A DNA stretch of 64,000 nucleotides from assembly GCA_041545745.1 (NCBI GenBank), contig CP168152.1:248001-312000 (forward strand), given 5' to 3'. This DNA comes from Stenotrophomonas indicatrix (lineage in GTDB: Bacteria; Pseudomonadota; Gammaproteobacteria; Xanthomonadales; Xanthomonadaceae). This document shows positions 8,998-18,154 of the stretch, one piece after another (positions within the stretch are counted from its first letter, which is position 1; the number at the start of each line of letters is the position of its first letter). A program made the translations under genes and the position numbers. The notes under the pieces were generated by a model. It was not told the DNA's origin. It saw nothing but the letters and a program-made list of their open reading frames with translations, and did no database searches.

Positions 8998-9813
8998 TTA
9001 CCGGGTCGGCGCCACCGCATTACCACGTGGCCGCTCATCCGGCCCGGCCGACACATGCAGGCCCGAGCCATCGCTGTGCTCCCCCAGCAGCCGCAGCGGC
9101 TGTCCCTGGTAGCGCACCTTCAGCGCGTCGTGGGCCGCCGCCAGCGACTGCACCAGCGGGCACAGCGCCATCGCATTGGCCTCCAGCTGCTGGCTGCGCG
9201 CTTCCATCCGGCGGTCGACCTCGGCGTCGAGACGGTCGGCGCGGCGCTCCATGGCTCCGGCGCGGCCGGTGAACACCTGCCACAGCACGCTGCGGGTCAT
9301 CGACCCGGCCATCGTCTCGGCCATCTGCTCGATATGCGCGTCGAAGCCATCGCCGAAGGTCTCCTGTTCCCAGTAGCCGCGGCCCAGGCTGGCGTCGATC
9401 CAGCCCTGCATCTCGCCACGCATCGCCCGCATCTGGCGGTTGCGGGACTTGCCGGTGATGGCCTCGAAGGCGGCGTCCAGCGCATCGAAGGTGACCCCGG
9501 AGACTTCGTGGGCCAGCGCGGTGGCGGCCGGCATCAGCTGGCGGGCACCGGCCTCCAGCTGCCGCAGGCGGGCGGCGTCGGCGGCACTGACCGTCACCAT
9601 CGTGCCGTCCAGGCTCAGCTCGCCGTCGTGGAACACCACCTCATGCGGCGCCTGTGGGCCATGCCGCAGCCAGATGCCGCCGCTGTCCACCAGCACGTCG
9701 TAGTCGGTACGGATACCGCACTGGTCCGAACGCAGGTCCGGCCCGTCGGCGGCCAGCGCCGGAGCAATGAACAGGGCGGGCAGCAGGGCCAGAGCGGACA
9801 GGCGCAGGCGAAT
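8998..9813 (-). CDS. DUF2884 (YggN-like) periplasmic protein, abnormal start
   Basis: About 271 residues, with a signal sequence (RLRLSALALLPALFIAPALA), a CGIRTDYDVLVDSGGIWLRH segment and a Gln/Arg-rich C-terminal half typical of YggN/DUF2884 proteins of unknown role. No ATG, GTG or TTG precedes the signal sequence in frame. An ATT codon at 9813-9811 follows GGAGAAGG at normal distance. Alternatively, the ATG at 9821-9819 is the true start and one base is missing between it and the ATT. The conventional GTG at 9696 would lose the signal peptide. The coordinates assume the ATT. Confidence 0.65.
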   Translation of the reverse strand: MRLRLSALALLPALFIAPALAADGPDLRSDQCGIRTDYDVLVDSGGIWLRHGPQAPHEVVFHDGELSLDGTMVTVSAADAARLRQLEAGARQLMPAATALAHEVSGVTFDALDAAFEAITGKSRNRQMRAMRGEMQGWIDASLGRGYWEQETFGDGFDAHIEQMAETMAGSMTRSVLWQVFTGRAGAMERRADRLDAEVDRRMEARSQQLEANAMALCPLVQSLAAAHDALKVRYQGQPLRLLGEHSDGSGLHVSAGPDERPRGNAVAPTR

Positions 9814-9821
9814 CGGAACAT

Positions 9822-10387
9822 CCTTCTCCGGAACCGGAAGACCAGCATCCGCTGCCTGTGCGTGGGCGTCACCGGTCGGAAGTCATCCCGTCCACCGGAT
9901 TCCCACTGGCTGCCCACCACCTATCCACAGAGTTGTCCCTCGCCTGCATGGCCCTGTCATGTGAAGCTGTCATTGTTCCGCTGGTGGGGCGCTGATTACC
10001 GCCACCACGACGCTTTTCGGGCTTGACTGCGCAGCCCGATCCAGCAGGTCCAAAGCGTCCAAACCGGGCGCCGATGGCACGATCCTTGCGGCGCAAGGGA
10101 TTGCCAAATTTCACTACATTTGGCGTTGACGGACCCAACTACCCCCACTATCTTGTGGCTGTCGGTTGTGGGGACCCCAAGCCGCCGGGTCCATGGAATG
10201 GATCGCCGGACCATCCGGTGATACGCCCTCCATGCCCGCAGCGGCACCGGTCAGCACTGCCAGCGGCAGCCACAGGCGCAGGGTCTCACTTCCTGCGACA
10301 CCGGCCTGCCACCCTGGGGTGTCACGTCCCGGGCCGCGTCATCCGATGCACCGAGCCACCATCCATCACGCCAAGAGGACACACGCC
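9822..10387. other. Intergenic region upstream of nrdA
   Basis: This 566-base gap separates the divergent DUF2884 and nrdA genes and must hold the nrdAB promoter. I see CTATCCACA at 9921-9929, one base from the DnaA box TTATCCACA (DnaA regulates nrdAB in E. coli), and an NrdR-box-like CCCCACTATCTTGTGG near 10144-10159. No convincing gene lies here. The in-frame extension of nrdA to 10166 lacks a ribosome site. Confidence 0.5.
10144..10159. promoter_or_regulatory. Possible NrdR box
   Basis: CCCCACTATCTTGTGG is partly palindromic (CCAC/GTGG) and resembles NrdR operators found before ribonucleotide reductase genes. A weaker partner, TTCACTACATTTGG, lies about three helical turns upstream near 10110. 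The match is imperfect. Confidence 0.3.
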
Positions 10388-12799
10388 GTGACCACCGAGA
10401 CCAGCGCCACCATCGAGAAGGAAAGCGAGTTCCTGTTGACGTCGCCGCCGACGTCCAACGCGATGAGTGTGACCAAGCGCAATGGCACGACCGAGCTGGT
10501 GGATCTGAACAAGATCGTCCGCGCGGTGCAGCGTTCCTCTGAAGGCCTGCACGCCGTCGATCCGATGCGCGTGGCCACCCGCACCATTTCCGGTCTGTAC
10601 AACGGCGCCACTACCCAGGAGCTGGACGAACTGTCCATCCGCACCGCGGCGCTGCTGATCGGCGAAGAACCCGAGTACGGCCGCCTGGCCGCGCGCCTGC
10701 TGGCCAACTTCATCGCCAAGGAAGTGTCCAACCAGGAAATCCACGCGTTCTCGCAGTCGGTGGGTCGTGGCCACGAAGTGGGCCTGATCAACGACCGCCT
10801 GCTGAACTTCGTGCAGACCAACGCACGCAAGCTCAACGATGCCATCGACATCTCGCTGGACCTGAACTTCGATTACTTCGGCCTGCGTACCCTGTACGAC
10901 CGCTACCTGCTGCGCCATCCGCACACCCGCAAGGTGATCGAGACCCCGCAGCAGTTCTTCCTGCGCATCGCCAGCGCGCTGAGCGAGGACGTGCCGGAAA
11001 CCCTGGCGCTGTACAAGCGCATGGGCAACCTGGACTACCTGCCGTCCAGCCCGACCCTGTTCAACTCCGGCACCACCCATGAGCAGCTGTCCTCGTGCTT
11101 CCTGCTGGACTCGCCGCAGGATTCGCTGGAATCGATCTACTCCAAGTACGGCGACATCGCCCAGCTGTCCAAGTTCTCCGGCGGCATCGGCGTCAGCTAC
11201 ACCCGCGTGCGTTCGCGTGGCTCGCTGATCAAGTCGACCAACGGCCATTCCAACGGCATCGTGCCGTGGCTGAAGACCATGGATTCGTCAGTGGCTGCGG
11301 TGAACCAGGGCGGCAAGCGCAAGGGCGCGGCCTGTGTGTACCTGGAAACCTGGCACGCCGACATCGAGGACTTCCTCGAGCTGCGTGACAACACCGGCGA
11401 CGAATCGCGCCGTGCGCACAACCTGAACCTGGCCAACTGGATCCCGGACCTGTTCATGAAGCGTGTCGAATCGGACCAGGAATGGTCGCTGTTCGATCCG
11501 CGCGTGGTGCCCGAGTTCACCGACCTGTTCGGCGAAGCCTTCGAGGCTGCCTACCTGCAGGCCGAAGCACAGGGCAAGGCCAACCGCACCATCTCCGCAC
11601 GCAAGCTGTACTCGCGGATGATGCGCACCCTGGCCGAGACCGGCAACGGCTGGATGACCTTCAAGGACAAGTGCAACCGCGCCAGCAACCAGACCCTGCG
11701 CGCCGGCAACGTGATCCACCTGTCCAACCTGTGCACCGAAATCCTGGAAGTCACCTCGGCTGAAGAGACCGCGGTGTGCAACCTGGGTTCGATCAACCTG
11801 GGCAACCACTTCGACGGCAACGGCGAATTCGATTTCGACAAGCTGGCCGACACCGTGCGCCTGGCCGTGCGCCAGCTGGATCGCGTGATCGACCTGAACT
11901 TCTACCCGATCGAATCGGCGCGCCGCGGCAACCTGCGCTGGCGTCCGGTCGGCCTGGGCTGCATGGGCCTGCAGGACGTGTTCTTCCGCAAGCGCCTGCC
12001 GTTCGATGGCGCCGAAGCCCGCGCGCTGTCGAAGAAGATCGCCGAGACCATCTACTTCCACGCGCTGGAAACCTCGGTCGAACTGGCCCAGGAACGCGGC
12101 AAGCACCCGTCCTTCGCCGACACCCGTGCGGCCAGCGGCGAGCTGCAGTTCGATGCCTGGAACGTGGTGCCGGAAGATGCCGCGCGCTGGGACGCCCTGC
12201 GTGAACGCATCAAGGAACACGGCCTGCGCAACTCGCTGATGATCGCGATCGCCCCGACCGCCACCATCGCCTCCATCGCCGGCTGCTACGAGTGCGTGGA
12301 ACCGCAGGTGTCCAACCTGTTCAAGCGCGAGACCCTGTCCGGTGACTTCCTGCAGGTGAACCGTTACCTGGTGAACGAGCTGAAGAAGCTGGGCCACTGG
12401 ACCCCGGAAATGCGCGATGCGATCAAGCTGGCCGACGGCTCGATCCAGGCCCTCACCCAGATTCCGGAAACGCTGCGCCACGTCTACCGCACCGCATGGG
12501 AATTGCCGATGCGTTCGCTGATCGACATGGCCGCCGACCGTGGTGCCTTCATCGACCAGTCCGCCTCGCTCAACCTGTTCATGGAAAGCCCGAGCATCGG
12601 CGCGATGTCGTCCATGTACATGTACGCCTGGAAGCAGGGCATCAAGACCACCTACTACCTGCGTTCGCGTCCGGCCACCAAGATCGCCAAGACCACCGTC
12701 AGCCACACGGCCAGCGTTGCGCCGGAAAAGGTGTTCAGCCCGGAGGAGGCCATCGCCTGCTCGCTGGAGAACCCGGAAGCCTGCGAAGCCTGCCAGTAA
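10388..12799 (+). CDS. nrdA: Ribonucleoside-diphosphate reductase class Ia, alpha subunit
   Basis: An 803-residue large subunit that reduces ribonucleotides to deoxyribonucleotides. An N-terminal ATP-cone (about residues 20-110, from MSVTKRNGTTELVDLNKI) gives allosteric control. Catalytic cysteines are visible in LSSCFLLDS, NLCTEILE and VCNLGSINLGNH, and the C-terminal redox pair is CEAC just before the stop. The GTG at 10388 follows AGAGGA by 9 bases and starts MTTETSATIEKES. nrdB follows after a gap holding repeats. Confidence 0.96.
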   Translation: MTTETSATIEKESEFLLTSPPTSNAMSVTKRNGTTELVDLNKIVRAVQRSSEGLHAVDPMRVATRTISGLYNGATTQELDELSIRTAALLIGEEPEYGRLAARLLANFIAKEVSNQEIHAFSQSVGRGHEVGLINDRLLNFVQTNARKLNDAIDISLDLNFDYFGLRTLYDRYLLRHPHTRKVIETPQQFFLRIASALSEDVPETLALYKRMGNLDYLPSSPTLFNSGTTHEQLSSCFLLDSPQDSLESIYSKYGDIAQLSKFSGGIGVSYTRVRSRGSLIKSTNGHSNGIVPWLKTMDSSVAAVNQGGKRKGAACVYLETWHADIEDFLELRDNTGDESRRAHNLNLANWIPDLFMKRVESDQEWSLFDPRVVPEFTDLFGEAFEAAYLQAEAQGKANRTISARKLYSRMMRTLAETGNGWMTFKDKCNRASNQTLRAGNVIHLSNLCTEILEVTSAEETAVCNLGSINLGNHFDGNGEFDFDKLADTVRLAVRQLDRVIDLNFYPIESARRGNLRWRPVGLGCMGLQDVFFRKRLPFDGAEARALSKKIAETIYFHALETSVELAQERGKHPSFADTRAASGELQFDAWNVVPEDAARWDALRERIKEHGLRNSLMIAIAPTATIASIAGCYECVEPQVSNLFKRETLSGDFLQVNRYLVNELKKLGHWTPEMRDAIKLADGSIQALTQIPETLRHVYRTAWELPMRSLIDMAADRGAFIDQSASLNLFMESPSIGAMSSMYMYAWKQGIKTTYYLRSRPATKIAKTTVSHTASVAPEKVFSPEEAIACSLENPEACEACQ

Positions 12800-12827
12800 T
12801 ACCGCGCGGTGGATTAACGCGCGGTGG

Positions 12828-12898
12828 GTGCCGACCGTTGGTCGGCACTGCTGCTCGACTGCAGAAAATACCAAGGTAGCGCCGGGCCACGCCCGGCG
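12828..12898. repeat. Two GTAG-type palindromes between nrdA and nrdB
   Basis: GTGCCGACCGTTGGTCGGCAC at 12828-12847 and GGTAGCGCCGGGCCACGCCC followed by GGCG at 12875-12898. The second type recurs at 14011. Lying inside the nrdAB unit, they could alter mRNA stability between the two subunits. Confidence 0.75.
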
Positions 12899-12927
12899 TT
12901 TTGACCCGAGAATTCAAGGAAACACCC

Positions 12928-13947
12928 ATGGCCGACAAGCCCAAGCAGATGCTGCTCGATCCCGGTTTTGAACTGACCCTGCGCCCGATGCGCTACCCGC
13001 AGTTCTATGACATGTACCGGAACGCGATCAAGAACACCTGGACGGTGGAAGAGATCAACTTCCAGATCGACATCAGCGACCTGCACAGCAAGATGTCGCC
13101 GGGCGAGCGCCACCTGATCCACCGCCTGGTCGCCTTCTTCGCCACCGGCGATTCGATCGTGTCCAACAACCTGGTGCTGAACCTGTACCAGCACTTGAAC
13201 GCACCCGAAGCGCGCATGTACTTGTCGCGCCAGCTGTATGAAGAAGCGCTGCACGTGCAGTTCTACCTGACCCTGCTGGACAACTACCTGCCGGATCCGG
13301 ACGAGCGCGTCAAAGCCTTCGCTGCGGTGGAGAACATCGATTCGATCAAGAAGAAGGCCGATTTCTGCTTCAAGTGGATCGACTCGATCCAGGACCTGAA
13401 GCGCATCGAGACCCGCGAAGAGCGTCGCCAGTTCCTGCTGAACCAGATCTGCTTTGCCGCGTGCATCGAAGGCCTGTTCTTCTTCGCCGCGTTCGCCTAC
13501 GTGTACTACTTCCGTTCGCGCGGCCTGCTCAACGGCTTGGCTTCGGGCACCAACTGGGTGTTCCGCGACGAAAGCGCGCACATGGAATTCGCCTTCGAGT
13601 GCGTGGACGTGATCCGCGAGGAAGAGCCGGACCTGTTCGACGACAAGATGAAGCAGGATGTCTATGACATGCTGGCCGAGGCCATCGAGTGTGAAGTGCA
13701 GTTCGCCGAGGACGTGCTGTCCGGTGGCGTGGCAGGCATCTCCACCCGTGACATGCGCCAGTACCTGCAGCACTGCGCCGACAACCATTTCCATCGCCTG
13801 GGCATGGAGCGCAAGTACAACGTGCGCAACCCGCTCAGCTTCATGGAACTGCAGGACGTGCAGGAACTGACCAACTTCTTCGAACGCCGCGCCTCGGCCT
13901 ACCAGGTGGGCGTGAAGGGCGAAGTCGCCTTCGACATGAACTTCTGA
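12928..13947 (+). CDS. nrdB: Ribonucleoside-diphosphate reductase class Ia, beta subunit
   Basis: A 339-residue ferritin-like subunit holding the diiron-tyrosyl radical. Iron ligands and the radical residue align with E. coli NrdB: D75, E106, H109 and Y113 (EALHVQFY), then GVxE-type and RDESAHMEF ligands. The presence of the tyrosine argues for class Ia rather than the tyrosine-less Ic type. The ATG at 12928 (MADKPKQMLLDPG) is preceded by AAGGAA. A strong terminator follows the stop. Confidence 0.96.
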   Translation: MADKPKQMLLDPGFELTLRPMRYPQFYDMYRNAIKNTWTVEEINFQIDISDLHSKMSPGERHLIHRLVAFFATGDSIVSNNLVLNLYQHLNAPEARMYLSRQLYEEALHVQFYLTLLDNYLPDPDERVKAFAAVENIDSIKKKADFCFKWIDSIQDLKRIETREERRQFLLNQICFAACIEGLFFFAAFAYVYYFRSRGLLNGLASGTNWVFRDESAHMEFAFECVDVIREEEPDLFDDKMKQDVYDMLAEAIECEVQFAEDVLSGGVAGISTRDMRQYLQHCADNHFHRLGMERKYNVRNPLSFMELQDVQELTNFFERRASAYQVGVKGEVAFDMNF

Positions 13948-14270
13948 TCGATCCGGTCAGGTCTGTCGCAACGAGAAACCCCGGCCAACGCCGGGGTTTT
14001 TCGTTTTTACGGTAGCGCCGGGCCACGCCCGGCGAGCGCGCAGCGCGGAAGGTTTTTTCATGGACGCATGCCCATGCCCTTGCCCGAGCCGTTGCCACCA
14101 GGCGCGTGGATTATGGATTCACATGCCATTATCGTCAGCCTTGAAGACTGTGGATCGATATACCGAGCCGACGTGCCACATCGGCGCTTGAGTGCCCACG
14201 GCCAGTGACCTGCTTGACTCCGACGTCGTGCTAGATTCGCGAAAGTGGGACTCCCGCGAGAGGTACTTTC
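13948..14270. other. Intergenic region between nrdB and the accessory toxin/immunity pair
   Basis: It holds the nrdB terminator and a GTAG repeat at 14011-14034 (GGTAGCGCCGGGCCACGCCC then GGCG). From about 14050 it becomes less GC-rich, marking entry into the accessory pair. No gene or clear promoter is seen. Confidence 0.6.
13977..14001 (+). terminator. Intrinsic terminator of nrdAB
   Basis: AACCCCGGC-caac-GCCGGGGTTTTTCGTTTTT: a 9-base-pair GC stem, 4-base loop and T run 29 bases after the nrdB stop. Confidence 0.9.
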
Positions 14271-14870
14271 ATGGATGCATCGGTCGAGAAATGCGCTTCT
14301 TCATCAAAAGGTGGACTTCGGCGCCGCCCCTGGGTAGCAGGGTATCGCTGCCTCACAATCACTATTGCAGCGTTGGTACTGTCAGCGTGTTCGAGCGGTG
14401 CACGCCCAACCCCCTCGCATCATTTGAATCAAAGACAGTCCGTCAAATCAGGGAGTGAAATTGGTATGGAGCGATTCAAGTACGACATCGAGCGTTTGGC
14501 AGGCGTGCGTTTTGATGATGTCGACGCATTGAATGAACAACTTCACACGCACCTGGGTGCACCGACGCGACAGGGCCTGCGGGACGAGCGGACCGCAGAA
14601 CGCGGAAGGTTGGGCGACCTTGAGGTCCGGAACATCACCCTGAGAAGTGTTCCCGACGATCCTGCGCATGCGAAGCTGACATTTGATGTCGCGCCACCCA
14701 GCATTCTGCTCGAGGAGATCATCTGGGAGGACTCCACCCTATACCCCCCTCACCCCGATGCGCCTGGCTCCCGCCCTTACTGGTCCGCGAAGGTGAACGG
14801 TGCTGAGGTCGTCCTCAGTCTCGCCCCAGACAACGTGACACTGACCCGCGTACTGATCAGTCACCGCTGA
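14271..14870 (+). CDS. Lipoprotein, candidate immunity protein (X-Tfi)
   Basis: A 199-residue protein with a long N-region, one hydrophobic stretch and a lipobox LSAC placing the lipidated cysteine at residue 40, so it should be a periplasmic lipoprotein. The mature part is polar with no family I recognise. GAGAGG lies 9 bases before the ATG. It ends 28 bases before a gene for a putative type IV secreted toxin. In Xanthomonas and Stenotrophomonas, immunity proteins to such toxins are often lipoproteins encoded just upstream. The immunity role is inferred from structure and order. Confidence 0.75.
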   Translation: MDASVEKCASSSKGGLRRRPWVAGYRCLTITIAALVLSACSSGARPTPSHHLNQRQSVKSGSEIGMERFKYDIERLAGVRFDDVDALNEQLHTHLGAPTRQGLRDERTAERGRLGDLEVRNITLRSVPDDPAHAKLTFDVAPPSILLEEIIWEDSTLYPPHPDAPGSRPYWSAKVNGAEVVLSLAPDNVTLTRVLISHR

Positions 14871-14898
14871 TCCCCTGTCATTGCGAAGGAGCCGCGCC

Positions 14899-16041
14899 AT
14901 GGAGCGTACTGAAGAAGTTGGACTGCCACAGTCGCAGGAGGGGGGGCGCCCTGGCGCCGCACGTCGTCCAGCATCGCCATCGGCCGACCCCTCGTTGGCG
15001 CCGCTTCTGGCGAAATCCCCAACACTCCGAGCGGGTCTCGCACAGGCCGAACGCGACGATCTTGATAACGTCTGGGGACAAGCCGGTATGGGCACCTATC
15101 TTGTTCCCCGTGAGAAGATCGTTATTGACGAAAACGCGATTGGGCAAGGCTCCCGAATCGCACGTTCACTTTCTCACGAAGTTGGACACCATCTCTTCAC
15201 CGAAGGCCCGGATCGGACTTCCAAGCAATCCTATGTAAACAGCATGTTGCGAGGAGAAGCCGCCGCGACGCTCAGCAATGTCCAGATCCAGCGCGAAATT
15301 GTCGCCGCTGGTGGTCCGGACATTGGCGTTTCCGGCACAGGTAACCGGCCACAACAATATGGAGCCATTGCGGCGGAACTCCAGGCCGGACGGATCAACC
15401 GTAGCCAAGCACTAGATCAGATCGCCGAGGTTTTCAAGACGGAGACTCCGTCTGTTGGTCCTCATGCGAACTACGAGCTTTACTACGGCGCATATTATGA
15501 CCAGCACATAGCGCCCTCGCAGCGGCAGCGACGACGCAGGCCAGAGCCAGAACTTGACGCCGAGCGCACCGCAGTTGCGGAGAGAGTTGGCACTCCCGCC
15601 GACGACTCACCGTCGCTGCATCGAGTGCCTTCTTCAACAGCTGAACTTGGCGATGCAGACCGTGCTCTCCATATGCAGATCAGGGCTGGTGTGGAACGCT
15701 TGGACACCGAGCATGGGAAGCCGTGGGACGAGTCGAGTCAGCGCATGTCCGCAAGCCTGCTGGTACTGGCGAAGGAGCAGGGGCTTTCGCGGGTTGACCA
15801 TGTTGTGTTGAACAACCCGACAGAAAGCCTGGCTCGGGGTGAGAGGGTCTTCATAGTGGAGGGAGCAATGGATGATCCAGCCCATCGCCGAGGACACATG
15901 AATACGATGGATGCGCTTCGTGCGCCTGAAGCGGAGTCGCTGCATCGTGCTGATGCATTGACTCAATCGCAAGCAGCGATCCTTGAACTACAGCCGGCAC
16001 AGCATGTTCAAACGCAGGACGGCCCATCGATCTTGAGATAG
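14899..16041 (+). CDS. Putative antibacterial type IV effector (X-Tfe) with HExxH peptidase domain
   Basis: A 380-residue protein without signal peptide. The N-terminal half has a zincin motif HEVGH at residues 93-97, and E120 in RGEAAA is a possible third zinc ligand. A charged linker (about 208-250) precedes a C-terminal domain (about 250-350) with DHVVLNNP, RVFIVEGAMDDPAHRRGHMN and a Gln-containing tail. That pattern matches the XVIPCD signal recognised by VirD4 in Xanthomonadales T4SS killing systems. GAAGGAG precedes the ATG. Predicted to be injected into rival bacteria and act in the periplasm, since the partner lipoprotein is periplasmic. The target is unknown. Confidence 0.8.
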   Translation: MERTEEVGLPQSQEGGRPGAARRPASPSADPSLAPLLAKSPTLRAGLAQAERDDLDNVWGQAGMGTYLVPREKIVIDENAIGQGSRIARSLSHEVGHHLFTEGPDRTSKQSYVNSMLRGEAAATLSNVQIQREIVAAGGPDIGVSGTGNRPQQYGAIAAELQAGRINRSQALDQIAEVFKTETPSVGPHANYELYYGAYYDQHIAPSQRQRRRRPEPELDAERTAVAERVGTPADDSPSLHRVPSSTAELGDADRALHMQIRAGVERLDTEHGKPWDESSQRMSASLLVLAKEQGLSRVDHVVLNNPTESLARGERVFIVEGAMDDPAHRRGHMNTMDALRAPEAESLHRADALTQSQAAILELQPAQHVQTQDGPSILR

Positions 16042-16069
16042 GAGTATCGCTGCAGCATCGGAAGGGTCA

Positions 16070-16705
16070 TCACCGCCGCCCATCCACCGCCATGCGCACG
16101 GCCAACCCGGCCAGCACCGTGCCCATGAACCACCGTTGCACCGCCTGCCAGGTGGGACGTGCCGCCAGGAAGCCGGCGATGCTGCCGGCCATCATCGCGA
16201 TGATGCCGTTCACGCTCACGCTGACCAGCAGCTGGGTGGAGCCCAGCACCAGCGACTGCATCAGCACGCCGCCTTCGCTGTCGGGGTGCAGGAACTGCGG
16301 CAGCAGGGACAGGTACATCACCGCTACCTTGGGGTTCAGCACATTGGTCAGGAAACCCATCGCGAACAGCTTGCGCGGGCCGTCCACCGGCAGGTCACGC
16401 ACCGCGAACGGCGAGCGGCCGCCCGGCTTCAGTGCCTGCCAGGCCAGGTACAGCAGGTACAGCGCGCCGCCGATGCGCAGCGCGTCGTAGGCGAACGGCA
16501 CGGTCATCAGCAGCGCGGTGATGCCCAGCGCCGCGCACAGCATGTAGAACACGAAGCCCAGCGCCACCCCGCCCAGCGAAATCAGCCCGGCCACGCGGCC
16601 TTGGCAGATCGAGCGCGAGATCACGTAGATCATGTTCGGCCCGGGTGTCAGCACCATGGCCAGCGAGACAAGGGCGAAGGCCAGCAGGTCGGACGTAGCG
16701 GGCAT
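16070..16705 (-). CDS. LysE/RhtB-family amino acid exporter
   Basis: A 211-residue protein with about six membrane segments. The family hallmark MVLTPGPNMIYVISRS lies near the N-terminus and GFLTNVLNPKVAVMYLS is in the middle. Members export amino acids or homoserine-type compounds; the substrate is not predictable. The ATG at 16705 (MPATSDLLAFALVSLAM) gives standard length; the upstream extension overlaps the divergent thioesterase promoter region. The start lies 93 bases from the divergent gene. Confidence 0.88.
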   Translation of the reverse strand: MPATSDLLAFALVSLAMVLTPGPNMIYVISRSICQGRVAGLISLGGVALGFVFYMLCAALGITALLMTVPFAYDALRIGGALYLLYLAWQALKPGGRSPFAVRDLPVDGPRKLFAMGFLTNVLNPKVAVMYLSLLPQFLHPDSEGGVLMQSLVLGSTQLLVSVSVNGIIAMMAGSIAGFLAARPTWQAVQRWFMGTVLAGLAVRMAVDGRR

Positions 16706-16797
16706 GGCGGGTTCACGCAGTGGGGGTGCCGAAGTGTAGCGCCGCCTGCACGCCACCTGCCTTAAAATCCGTCCTACCCCACACCCGAACCGCCCCC

Positions 16798-17208
16798 ATG
16801 ACCCCCATTCCCGAGACCGTGCCGCCGACCGAAGTGCGCATGGCCGAAATCGTCTTTCCCAACCACACCAACCACATGGGTACCCTGTTCGGTGGCCAGG
16901 CGCTGGCATGGATGGACAAGGCAGCCTTCCTCGCCGCCGCCCGCTATTCGCGCCGCACCGTGGTGACCGCGCGCAGCGACCAGGTCGATTTCAAGCTGCC
17001 GATCCGCATCGGCCAGATGGTCGAGACCATCGGCCGCATCGTCGAGGTCGGTCGCAGCTCGATGAAGGTCGAGGTGGAGCTGATCGCCGAGGATCTGCAC
17101 AGCGGCGAGCGCAAGCTGTGCACCCGCGGCCACTTCGTGATGATCGCGCTGGGCGAGGATGGTCACCCGGTGACCGTGCCGCAGCTTCCCGGCGCGCCGG
17201 CGGCCTGA
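16798..17208 (+). CDS. Acyl-CoA thioesterase (hotdog fold)
   Basis: A 136-residue hotdog protein with the YciA/BFIT pattern: FPNHTNHMGTLFGGQALAWM near the N-terminus, DQVDFKLPIRIGQ and a helix-capping ARYSRRTVVT. It should hydrolyse acyl-CoA in the cytoplasm; chain-length preference is unknown. The ATG at 16798 is followed by MTPIPETVPPTEVR. The Sir2 gene follows after 43 bases on the same strand. Confidence 0.87.
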   Translation: MTPIPETVPPTEVRMAEIVFPNHTNHMGTLFGGQALAWMDKAAFLAAARYSRRTVVTARSDQVDFKLPIRIGQMVETIGRIVEVGRSSMKVEVELIAEDLHSGERKLCTRGHFVMIALGEDGHPVTVPQLPGAPAA

Positions 17209-17251
17209 GCCCGTGCTTGCGGGGGCGCCCGCGCGCCCCCATCTGGCTGCC

Positions 17252-18055
17252 ATGACCCTGCCGCTCACCGACTTCATCGACCGCGCCCAACGCCTGTTCG
17301 TGCTGACCGGCGCCGGCTGCAGCACCGCCTCGGGCATCCCCGATTACCGCGATGCCGACGGCCAGTGGAAGCGCACGCCGCCGGTGACCTACCAGGCCTT
17401 CATGGGCGAGGCGGCCACCCGGCAGCGTTACTGGGCGCGCAGCCTGCTGGGCTGGCCGCGCTTCGGCCAGGCCCGGCCCAACGGCACGCATCAGGCGCTG
17501 GCCGCGCTGGAGGACTGCGGCAAGCTGCAGGTGCTGCTGACCCAGAACGTGGATGGCCTGCACCAGCGCGCGGGCAGCCAGAACGTGATCGACCTGCATG
17601 GCCGCCTGGACCTGGTGCGCTGCATGGGCTGCGAGCGCCGCAGCGAGCGTGAGGCGTTCCAGCAGCGGCTGCTGCAGGCCAACCCCGGCTGGGAATCGCT
17701 GCAGGCGGGTATCGCGCCCGACGGCGACGCCGACCTGGAAACCGACTTCTCCGCGTTCGCGGTGCCGGACTGCGCGCACTGCGGCGGCCTGCTGAAACCG
17801 GACGTAGTGTTCTTCGGCGAGAACGTGCCGCGTGAGCGCGTGGATGCGGTGCACGACCACCTGCAGCAGGCGGATGCGGTGCTGGTTGTGGGCTCCTCGC
17901 TGATGGTCTATTCCGGCTTCCGCTTCGTGCAGGCCGCGGCCAAGGCGGGTCTGCCGGTGGCCGCGCTGAACCGTGGCCGCACCCGTGCCGACGACCTGCT
18001 GCTGTTCAAGGACGAGCGCGACTGCGCCGAGGCGCTGGCCGGCTGGGTGCGCTGA
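17252..18055 (+). CDS. cobB: Sir2-family NAD-dependent protein deacylase
   Basis: A 267-residue sirtuin. Visible motifs are GAGCSTASGIPDYRD (NAD binding), TQNVDGLHQRAG with the catalytic histidine in DLHGRL, and the zinc cysteines CMGC and CAHC. The GAGCSTxSGIPDYR form resembles class II (SIRT4-like) sirtuins. It removes acyl groups from lysines using NAD. The ATG at 17252 is placed just before the NAD domain. The nicotinamide it releases could be used by PncA, encoded 3 kb away; that link is inferred. Confidence 0.9.
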   Translation: MTLPLTDFIDRAQRLFVLTGAGCSTASGIPDYRDADGQWKRTPPVTYQAFMGEAATRQRYWARSLLGWPRFGQARPNGTHQALAALEDCGKLQVLLTQNVDGLHQRAGSQNVIDLHGRLDLVRCMGCERRSEREAFQQRLLQANPGWESLQAGIAPDGDADLETDFSAFAVPDCAHCGGLLKPDVVFFGENVPRERVDAVHDHLQQADAVLVVGSSLMVYSGFRFVQAAAKAGLPVAALNRGRTRADDLLLFKDERDCAEALAGWVR

Positions 18056-18154
18056 CCGTCTGGACTTCCCACGAAACAGCGATCCACCCACACGGTTGAT
18101 CTATCGGCCGCACAGCGGTGCAATACGCACCCCCTTTGGTACACCCCCACTGCC

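Noticed and set aside
10166..10387. Extended N-terminus for NrdA
   Set aside because: No ribosome site and non-homologous sequence; GTG 10388 has AGAGGA at correct distance.
14214..14237. TTGACT ... TAGATT as promoter of the immunity gene
   Set aside because: The spacer is only 12 bases, too short for a sigma-70 promoter.
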